DNA of 64,000 bases, from NCBI RefSeq assembly GCF_001026905.1, contig NZ_LAQL01000002.1:372001-436000 (forward strand). The letters run 5' to 3'. A program made the translations under genes and the position numbers. Below the pieces are notes generated by a model that was not told where the DNA came from, searched no databases, and worked only from the letters and a program-made list of their open reading frames with translations. Source of the stretch: Kiloniella spongiae (GTDB taxonomy: Bacteria > Pseudomonadota > Alphaproteobacteria > Kiloniellales > Kiloniellaceae). This document shows, one piece after another, positions 56,264-64,000 of the stretch; position 1 is the stretch's first letter; each line of letters begins with the position of its first letter.

Positions 56264-57757
56264 TTAAACATCCAAATAACGGGCCTTCAAATGCGCCTTG
56301 AACACCTGTGGATCAAGTGGATGTCCCGTAACGGTTGTCAGTAATTCATCTGTTGAAAGGAAAGATCCCCAAGCATGAACATTTTCATTCAGCCACCCCA
56401 TAAGAGGTCCAAAGTTCCCTTGAGCTAAAGCAGATGGAATTTCAGGCACAGCCGCTTTAGCCGAAGCAAATAATTGAGCCGCAGCCATGGCACCCAAAGT
56501 ATAGGTCGGGAAATATCCCCAAGCACCATCATACCAGTGAATATCCTGAAGGCAGCCAAGGGTATCATTTGGTGGACGTATGCCTAGTAAGTCCTCTAAT
56601 CCGTCATTCCATGCGTGTGGCAAATCTTCAAGGCCCATAGATCCCTTGATGAGTTCTTTTTCCAGACGATACCGGAGAATAACATGAGCCGGATAGGTAA
56701 CTTCATCAGCATCAACCCGAATAAAATCAGGCTTAACCTTATTATAAATGCGCTGCATGTTTTCAGGTGCCCAAGCAGTACCTTGCCCCCCAAAAGCGAC
56801 TTTTGCTTTCTCAGCAACAAATGAAACAAACTCTTCACTTCGGCTGGCTTGCATTTCAATAATAAGTGACTGACTTTCATGCATTGTCATACCGCGCGCA
56901 GAGCCAACAGGCTGAAGACGCCAATCCTTTGGAAGGTTATGCTCATACATCGCATGTCCGGTTTCATGAAGAACGCCCATAAGCGATGTCATAAAATCGG
57001 CTTCGTCATACCGGGTTGTTATTCTAATATCATCAGGCACACCGCCACAGAATGGATGAAGACTGACATCAAGGCGACCATGGTTGAAATCAAAGCCCAC
57101 AGCTTTGATCATTTCTCGTCCAAGAGCTTCTTGCGCTTTTAAAGAAAACGACCCATCGGGCATCACGGCTGCCGTTTCTGACGCCTGTTTTTCCAGCACT
57201 GCCTGTGTGAAGTCCGGCAGGAATGCGGCCAAATCATCAAAAATCGCATCGATGCGCATTGATTTACCACCGGGCTCGAAATGATCCAGCAAGGCATCAT
57301 AGGTATCACATTCGAAAAGCTCGGCTTTGATCTTGGCTTCTTGCTGCGTGAGGTTAAGTACTTCTTTCATCGCAGGCAGAATTGAAGCGAAATCATTATT
57401 CGGGCGGGCTTCACGCCAGATCATCTCACAGCGTTTTCCCGCTTTGGTTTGTGCTTCAACAAAGTCACCATCAAGTGCCGTTGCATGTCGCCAGATCCGC
57501 TGCATCTCACGCAAGTTGGCCAACTGCCAGCTACCCAGATCTCCTTTATCCTCCAGTGCTTGCGCAAAAAGGTCTTCTACTTCCCTGCTGGTTAGAATTT
57601 CGTGTTGAACACCACTTAAAGCAGCAAGTTGTTCCATTCTGGCTTCGGCACCACCGGCTGGCATTACTGTCGACATATCCCAACCGAGAACACCACTGGC
57701 CTCACCGATGGCATTCATACGACGGAATTTTTTTTCAAGAGCAAGATAAGCTGACAT
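56264..57757 (-). CDS. M32 family metallocarboxypeptidase
   Basis: 497 residues from the ATG at 57755-57757, with GGGAATG upstream. Zinc-dependent carboxypeptidase (Taq-type). Almost all helical; the zinc motif HETGH is in LMGVLHETGHAMYEHNLPKDWR at about 260, with SARGMTMHESQSLIIEMQASRSEEF supplying the third ligand. IRVDADEVTYPAHVILRYRLEKELI and LGCLQDIHWYDGAWGYFPTYTLGAM are family hallmarks. Cytoplasmic, likely in peptide recycling. Confidence 0.95.
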   Translation of the reverse strand: MSAYLALEKKFRRMNAIGEASGVLGWDMSTVMPAGGAEARMEQLAALSGVQHEILTSREVEDLFAQALEDKGDLGSWQLANLREMQRIWRHATALDGDFVEAQTKAGKRCEMIWREARPNNDFASILPAMKEVLNLTQQEAKIKAELFECDTYDALLDHFEPGGKSMRIDAIFDDLAAFLPDFTQAVLEKQASETAAVMPDGSFSLKAQEALGREMIKAVGFDFNHGRLDVSLHPFCGGVPDDIRITTRYDEADFMTSLMGVLHETGHAMYEHNLPKDWRLQPVGSARGMTMHESQSLIIEMQASRSEEFVSFVAEKAKVAFGGQGTAWAPENMQRIYNKVKPDFIRVDADEVTYPAHVILRYRLEKELIKGSMGLEDLPHAWNDGLEDLLGIRPPNDTLGCLQDIHWYDGAWGYFPTYTLGAMAAAQLFASAKAAVPEIPSALAQGNFGPLMGWLNENVHAWGSFLSTDELLTTVTGHPLDPQVFKAHLKARYLDV

Positions 57758-57808
57758 TTCACATTCCCAATCAAGCAACAAAACATTCACGCGACGAGTG
57801 ATCGTAGT

Positions 57809-58561
57809 TTATTCGTCTTCCAACTTCCCAACAGGGCGATAATGATAGATGAAATAAATCACGGCAAGGATCAAAGCCATTGCATACCAAGTAATGACAT
57901 ACTCCAGATGATTATTCACCAAGGCAATACGCGTTTGCCCCCCGAGCGGATAACCACCGGGATTAACCGCAGGTCCCGCATCAAGATAGATACTCATAAC
58001 AGGATTAGACAGGCCGGTTTGCAGGCTCATTTCCTTGATATCGGTATAGAACCAAAAATTGTCTTCCGGGTCATTTACCGGGCGCACAAACTCATAGCCT
58101 TTCCATCCGTCGACCCTTAGAAGACCTTCAATTTTAACAACCCCTTCAACCTGACCTTCCGGGCGTTGAACCGGGTCTTTTAGTTCAGATGGCACAAAGC
58201 CGCGATTAATCAAAATCTGCCGACCATCCGTCAAGGTAAAGGGGGTAATAATCTGGATCCCCAACTGGCGATCCAATGACCGCGCCCCCATAATCAGTTC
58301 TTTATCGTGTAAGAACTCGCCCTCGACCCAGACATTGATAAACTCATCAGCCTGTGGGTCTGCAACTTCGTTGGGATAATTTTCTGCAAAAGAAATCGCA
58401 GACGCAGAGGCACGATCTGTACGCAACGCAATTTGCTCTTTTTTCCATTCCATTCTCGACAGTTGCCAGGTCCCCAAGGCAATCGCGATCAAAACAACGG
58501 GGATGCTAAACATTGTAGGCCAAAAAGTTGGCTGGAAACGGCGTTCTATGCCTTTAGTCAT
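57809..58561 (-). CDS. SURF1 family cytochrome oxidase assembly protein
   Basis: 250 residues from the ATG at 58559-58561; earlier in-frame codons add an unlikely leader. Two membrane spans: about 15-34 (MFSIPVVLIAIALGTWQLSRM) and near the C-terminus (HLEYVITWYAMALILAVIYFIYHYRP). GTWQLSRMEWK, LINRGFVP and NNHLEYVITWYAMA mark SURF1, which helps insert heme a into subunit I of cytochrome c oxidase. It lies just beyond the terminator of the cox operon on the same strand. Confidence 0.94.
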   Translation of the reverse strand: MTKGIERRFQPTFWPTMFSIPVVLIAIALGTWQLSRMEWKKEQIALRTDRASASAISFAENYPNEVADPQADEFINVWVEGEFLHDKELIMGARSLDRQLGIQIITPFTLTDGRQILINRGFVPSELKDPVQRPEGQVEGVVKIEGLLRVDGWKGYEFVRPVNDPEDNFWFYTDIKEMSLQTGLSNPVMSIYLDAGPAVNPGGYPLGGQTRIALVNNHLEYVITWYAMALILAVIYFIYHYRPVGKLEDE

Positions 58562-58764
58562 AATCGACAAATCCTGTGTCGCTTGCTTTATAATAATATT
58601 CGAGCGCCACCATAAGACCTTTGCACGACGAGAGCAAAACCATTGGTCTATAATTAATGAGAAAAAATCTGTTACTGAGAGATACACATAAGATAATTAT
58701 CTCAGTCTTTTCCTCTGGTTTGCCCCGGCCGATTAAAACCTAGCCTTTCAAAAAACGTAAAAAC

Positions 58765-58829
58765 AAAGAAGGCCGTGTCTTAACGGGTGAAATTTAAACT
58801 CCACTCTCGTATCAAACACGGCCTTCTTT
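58765..58829 (-). terminator. Terminator of the cox operon
   Basis: AAAGAAGGCCGTGT and ACACGGCCTTCTTT form a 14-bp stem with a 37-base loop, about 45 bases after the ctaE stop, followed on the minus strand by T-rich sequence. The large loop makes it weaker than usual, so some readthrough into SURF1 is possible. Confidence 0.72.
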
Positions 58830-58872
58830 TAAACCAAAACGGTATCAGGTTCCCCTGATTGAACAGGGTTTA

Positions 58873-59670
58873 TTAGCCACCCCACCAGTAAACAGCCACA
58901 AACAGGAACAACCAAACAACGTCCACGAAGTGCCAGTACCAGGCCGCAGCCTCAAAGCCAACGTGGGCTTCAGGTGTGAAGTGACCTTTTTTTGTACGGA
59001 TCAAGCATACAAAAAGGAAAATAGTACCAACGATAACGTGGAAACCGTGGAAGCCGGTCGCCATGTAAAAGGTAGAAGAATAGATGTTATCTGTGAAACC
59101 GAATGCAGCGTGGCTGTATTCGAAAGCCTGAAGTGCCGTAAAGATCACGCCAAGACCAACAGTAATCATCAAAGCATGCACAGCCTGCTTCTGTTGACTG
59201 TTCAGAATGGCATGATGCGCCCATGTCACGGAACAACCGGACAGCAGTAGGATCAGCGTGTTCAAGAACGGCAAATCAAATGCATCGAACGTGACAACAT
59301 CAGCTGGCGGCCAAACACCCCCGATAACTTCGCTCGGATAGAAAGCCGCCGTGAAGTATGCCCAGAAAAATGCAACAAAGAACATTACTTCAGAAGCAAT
59401 GAATAGCACCATGCCATATCGCAGACCAATACGAACCACAGGGGTATGAAGGTGACGAACATAAGCTTCGTTCACCACGTCACGCCACCAGCCATACGTA
59501 CAAATAAGTACCGATGCGATACCCGCATAGAGAACTATGTTTGTATAGTCGTGCATCATCAGAACAAGACCTGTCGCCATCAAGCCGGCAGCAAAAGCTG
59601 TCAGCAAAGGCCAAGGGCTTGGATCAACCAAATGATACGGATGTTTTACTTCGTCGTGCCCTGCACTCAT
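58873..59670 (-). CDS. ctaE: Cytochrome c oxidase subunit III
   Basis: 265 residues, seven membrane helices. [25 protein letters not shown] at the N-terminus, then [24 protein letters not shown] with the conserved Glu, [11 protein letters not shown] and [22 protein letters not shown], and [18 protein letters not shown] at the end. Supports proton uptake by subunit I. Full length. Last gene before the terminator. Confidence 0.97.
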   Translation of the reverse strand: MSAGHDEVKHPYHLVDPSPWPLLTAFAAGLMATGLVLMMHDYTNIVLYAGIASVLICTYGWWRDVVNEAYVRHLHTPVVRIGLRYGMVLFIASEVMFFVAFFWAYFTAAFYPSEVIGGVWPPADVVTFDAFDLPFLNTLILLLSGCSVTWAHHAILNSQQKQAVHALMITVGLGVIFTALQAFEYSHAAFGFTDNIYSSTFYMATGFHGFHVIVGTIFLFVCLIRTKKGHFTPEAHVGFEAAAWYWHFVDVVWLFLFVAVYWWGG

Positions 59671-59704
59671 GATATCCCTCTTAACCAGACGCTGTTGCGT
59701 ATTG

Positions 59705-60316
59705 TTAATTGACCTCTACAACCGGTTTGTTTCCGGTGTCATTACCCAAACCACCCATATCTATACTATCTTCGCCTTCTGTATCCCGAAAGAACGTATA
59801 TGACAGAGTGATTGTTTTTACGTCACTGAGATTCGGATCATTCTCTATTTCCGGATCGACATAGAAAGTAACAGGCATGTCAACTTCTTGTCCCGGTAAC
59901 AAAGTCTGTTCGGAAAAACAGAAACAATCTACTTTTACGAAATATTGACCGGCCTTCAGTGGTGTCACGTTGAAAGTGGCAACACCTTTGACCTTATCAT
60001 CAGACGTATTTTTTGCGCGATAAAACGCAATTCCTTCTTCCCCGACTTTAAGATCAACTGCGCGTTGCGCAGGTTTAAAGTTCCAAGGTAGATCCCCGTT
60101 CACAGAGGAATCAAATCGAATGGTTACATCACGATCAGTCATAACCAGATCGTCTGTTGCTCCTGCTTCTGAAACCTGTGTCGTCCCTCCATAGCCAGTA
60201 ACCTGGCAGAACAAGCGGTAAAGCGGCACCGACGCAAAAGCCAACGCCACCATTCCACATACGACACCGCCCAGAATGATTGCAACGCGTGCATTTTTAC
60301 CACCGGCTACAGACAT
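59705..60316 (-). CDS. ctaG: Cytochrome c oxidase assembly protein CtaG (Cox11)
   Basis: 203 residues. One N-terminal membrane span (about 11-31), then a periplasmic beta domain. The copper-binding CFCF motif is in [31 protein letters not shown], and [17 protein letters not shown] follows the span. It delivers copper to the CuB site of subunit I. Starts one base after the stop of the small upstream gene. Confidence 0.96.
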   Translation of the reverse strand: MSVAGGKNARVAIILGGVVCGMVALAFASVPLYRLFCQVTGYGGTTQVSEAGATDDLVMTDRDVTIRFDSSVNGDLPWNFKPAQRAVDLKVGEEGIAFYRAKNTSDDKVKGVATFNVTPLKAGQYFVKVDCFCFSEQTLLPGQEVDMPVTFYVDPEIENDPNLSDVKTITLSYTFFRDTEGEDSIDMGGLGNDTGNKPVVEVN

Positions 60317-60317
60317 G

Positions 60318-60473
60318 CTATTTTAACCCCATCTTGACGATAGTTACGGCATACACAAGAGCAATAAACCCCAGGAGAACACCTAGGATAGCCCAATTAC
60401 GGCGCTTTCGTTGTTTGTGGATTTCTTCTGAATTTTCCACAGTTTCATATTTTTCTGTTTTGCTTTCAGACAT
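60318..60473 (-). CDS. Small single-span cox operon protein (CoxF-like)
   Basis: 51 residues, easily missed. Charged N-terminus (MSESKTEKYETVENSEEIHK), a basic KQRKRRNW patch, then one membrane span (AILGVLLGFIALVYAVTIVKMG). It fits exactly between ctaB and ctaG with one-base gaps on each side (GTTAACATG and TAGCATG), so it is translated with them. Small proteins of this design are common at this place in alphaproteobacterial cox operons and are annotated as CoxF or assembly protein; the exact role is not settled. Confidence 0.85.
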   Translation of the reverse strand: MSESKTEKYETVENSEEIHKQRKRRNWAILGVLLGFIALVYAVTIVKMGLK

Positions 60474-60474
60474 G

Positions 60475-61410
60475 TTAACCACCAATCAAACTCAAAATAC
60501 CCGGCGTTCGATCAATAATAAGAACGGCAAAGAGAACAAAGAGATATAGAATAGAATAGAAGAACATCTTACGGGCATGACGATCTTCTTCGGAGCGTAA
60601 TACCTTAATGTTCAGCCATAGGAAATACGAACTCGCGATCAGTGCGACAGCCCCGTACAAAAATCCGGCAACATTGAAATACACTGGCGCTAACACAATC
60701 GGGAAAAGCGCAATGGTATAAACCAGCATCTGCCACTTTGTATTTTCACGGCCAGAAACAACTGGAAGCATCGGAACTTTAGCAGCAGCGTAGTCGCCAT
60801 CTTTATAGAGCGCCAAAGCCCAAAAATGAGGCGGGGTCCACATAAAGATAATCAGGAAAAGAACAATGGATTCAATGCTGACAGTTCCTGTTACAGCCGC
60901 CCAACCAATCATGGGAGGGAAAGCGCCCGCCGCACCACCGATGACAATATTTTGTGGTGTGCGTCGTTTCAGGAACATCGTATAAACAAAAACATAAAAA
61001 CCGTTGGCTAAAGCCAGAAGTGCTGCTGCGGTCCAATTCACAGCCAACCCCATAATCATCACTGAAAACAGGCTAAGGATGACTCCAAAGCTCAAGGCAA
61101 CGTCCGGCGCCATACGGCCAGCCGGGATCGGGCGTTTTTTTGTCCGTGTCATGATCGCGTCAATATCGCGGTCATACCACATGTTAATTGCTCCGGCGCC
61201 ACCGGATGCAATTGCAATACAGAACAACGCAATAATCCCAAGGAAGGGATGAATCGCGCCCGGAGCAACCATCAAACCGGAGAACCCAGTAAAAACAACA
61301 AGATACATGACACCCGGCTTCATCAAAGCCCAGAAGTCAGCAACCTGCGCAACACCGCTCAAAGACGCAGTATCGGTTGTTGTTGTATTTTCCATAGATG
61401 TATCGGTCAC
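60475..61410 (-). CDS. ctaB: Protoheme IX farnesyltransferase (heme O synthase)
   Basis: 311 residues, about nine membrane spans. Adds a farnesyl group to heme B, the first step to heme A. The polyprenyl diphosphate-binding motif NMWYDRDIDAIMTRTKKRPIPAGRM is at about 90-115; MIGWAAVTGTVSIES and FMWTPPHFWALALYKDGDYAAAKVPMLPVVSG are family signatures. Located 75 bases downstream of ctaD. Confidence 0.97.
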   Translation of the reverse strand: MTDTSMENTTTTDTASLSGVAQVADFWALMKPGVMYLVVFTGFSGLMVAPGAIHPFLGIIALFCIAIASGGAGAINMWYDRDIDAIMTRTKKRPIPAGRMAPDVALSFGVILSLFSVMIMGLAVNWTAAALLALANGFYVFVYTMFLKRRTPQNIVIGGAAGAFPPMIGWAAVTGTVSIESIVLFLIIFMWTPPHFWALALYKDGDYAAAKVPMLPVVSGRENTKWQMLVYTIALFPIVLAPVYFNVAGFLYGAVALIASSYFLWLNIKVLRSEEDRHARKMFFYSILYLFVLFAVLIIDRTPGILSLIGG

Positions 61411-61485
61411 AAATTTACTCCTGATTAAATCCGGCCATTATCATCGGATAACGCGATGAAATGGCCGGATTTATACATACTACCG

Positions 61486-63090
<1,605 letters not shown>

Positions 63091-63167
63091 TCATATCCTC
63101 ATTTCGTTTCTTTAAGCGCTTCTCTTGGCGCTATAACCGATTAAACGGCGAAATCCAGTTCAGTTTC

Positions 63168-64000
63168 TCAGTTAAGCTGAGCAACCTGTACGGAACGATT
63201 ATCTTCAATCGCAGCAAATTCGTCCTTGGCAAATTCAACCCATTTGGCGAACTCTTCCTTGGAAACAGCCTTGATCATGATCGGCATATAGGAATGGCCC
63301 GTACCACAAATCTCAGAACATTGACCGTAGTAAGTCCCTTCTGCAGTAACTTCGAACCAGGTTTCATTGATACGACCTGGTACACCATCAAGCTTCAAGC
63401 CCATAGATGGCATTGCAAAAGAGTGGATAACGTCATCGCCAGTCACCAAAAGACGAATTTTGGTATTAACTGGAACAACAATCGCATTATCTGTAGCCAG
63501 CAAACGTGGTTCGCCAGGCTCTAGCTCGTCTTCTGACTTCATATAAGCATCAAAGGTAAAGTCACCTTGATCTGGATACTCATAAGACCAGTACCACTGT
63601 TTTCCGATCGCTTTGATCGTCATTTCGGTATCAGGATTACTATCCGCCGCATATAGGATCTTGAACGAAGGTATCGCGATAATCACCAAAATGATCACCG
63701 GTACAGCAGTCCAGATAATCTCAAGAAGCGTATTATGGCTTGTCTTGGATGGGACCGGGTTCCGTTTCTCTGAGAAACGGAACATCACATAAAGCATCAG
63801 AACCAAAACAACGACACAAACTGCAACGATGATATAAAGCAGTAGTTCGTGGAATTCTTCCAACGCAACAGCTGTCGGAGAAGCGGCATCTTGCAGACCA
63901 AGGCCCCACTCAGTTGGCTGAGAGGCGTGGCCAGTAGCAGCCAAACCGCCGAAAAGTGCAACAGCACTAATTAGATAGGCAATCCGTTTCAGAAACGTCA
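63168..64000 (-). CDS. ctaC: Cytochrome c oxidase subunit II (5' end cut by the window edge)
   Basis: 277 residues visible. The reading frame stays open to the right edge, and the last bases read TG ACG TTT CTG AAA CGG on the minus strand, so the start codon probably lies with its first base at 64001: MTFLKRIAYLISAVALFGG, a good signal peptide. Two membrane helices (about 50-70 and 95-113) are followed by the CuA domain with WYWSYEYPDQGDF, VTGDDVIHSFAMPSMGLKLD and the copper ligands in GQCSEICGTGHSYMPI. A TTG at 63944 would give a protein without a signal peptide and is unlikely to be the start. Confidence 0.96.
   Translation of the reverse strand, partial: TFLKRIAYLISAVALFGGLAATGHASQPTEWGLGLQDAASPTAVALEEFHELLLYIIVAVCVVVLVLMLYVMFRFSEKRNPVPSKTSHNTLLEIIWTAVPVIILVIIAIPSFKILYAADSNPDTEMTIKAIGKQWYWSYEYPDQGDFTFDAYMKSEDELEPGEPRLLATDNAIVVPVNTKIRLLVTGDDVIHSFAMPSMGLKLDGVPGRINETWFEVTAEGTYYGQCSEICGTGHSYMPIMIKAVSKEEFAKWVEFAKDEFAAIEDNRSVQVAQLN

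Overview
This window looks like chromosomal core DNA of a marine-type alphaproteobacterium with moderate to low G+C (mid-40s percent by eye). The evidence is a CcrM-type GANTC methyltransferase next to rnhB and mutY, a split F0 ATP synthase operon with both b and b' subunits, the ctaC-ctaD-ctaB-small gene-ctaG-ctaE order, SURF1-M32-thrC-M16 adjacency, ETF-ubiquinone oxidoreductase, DUF1194, and the DUF721-DsbA-SMC cluster. The layout resembles Rhodospirillales and relatives; genus and species cannot be read from it. I see no phage, insertion sequence or CRISPR array.

Layout. 1-2.9 kb: a PCu(A)C copper chaperone, an AlkC-type alkylpurine DNA glycosylase and an unrecognised His-rich periplasmic protein. 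2.9-11.8 kb: two TRAP transporters on the minus strand, a TAXI type (fused permease plus binding protein) and a DctP-DctQ-DctM type, with an orphan DctB-like sensor kinase. 11.8-15.3 kb: DUF188 protein, spermidine synthase, an acetyltransferase, an iodotyrosine-deiodinase-like flavoprotein and tRNA-Gln. 15.5-21 kb: a membrane protein joining a Lys/Ala-rich tail to a peptidoglycan-binding domain, ispE, a TPR lipoprotein and ETF-QO. 21.4-28.3 kb, plus strand: a divergent uracil-DNA glycosylase, Slt, MoaB, a CPA2 antiporter, RNase HII and CcrM. 28.5-35 kb: mutY and a small unknown gene facing left, then DUF721, DsbA and SMC facing right. 35.3-37.8 kb: atpI-atpB-atpE-b'-b. 38-44 kb: a class II glutamine amidotransferase and the glycine cleavage genes gcvT-gcvH-gcvP behind a tandem glycine riboswitch. 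44.2-49.4 kb: a lipoprotein, ispH-thrB-rnhA, a flagellin and a DUF1194 protein. 49.4-58.6 kb: peroxiredoxin and DsbD, YqgE, an acetyltransferase with an M16 protease, thrC, an M32 carboxypeptidase and SURF1. 58.9-64 kb: the aa3-type cytochrome c oxidase operon, running off the right edge one base before the presumed ctaC start codon.

How it works together: much of the window is respiratory and bioenergetic (cytochrome oxidase with its copper and heme assembly factors, a copper chaperone, ETF-QO, F0). The rest is DNA maintenance (AlkC, UDG, MutY, RNases H, SMC, CcrM), isoprenoid precursors (ispE, ispH), threonine synthesis (thrB, thrC) and uptake of organic acids.

Most interesting signals: (1) nine GANTC sites in 113 bp over the ccrM leader; (2) an unassigned structured RNA with a possible pseudoknot between gcvP and the next gene; (3) a nitroreductase-fold protein that keeps the Glu-Tyr-Lys triad of iodotyrosine deiodinases; (4) a histone-H1-like tail on a peptidoglycan-binding membrane protein; (5) a family-4-like UDG lacking several hallmark residues; (6) hairpins between binding-protein and permease genes in both TRAP systems. 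Two gene details are easily missed: a 51-residue gene in the cox operon and the ctaC 5' end at the window edge.
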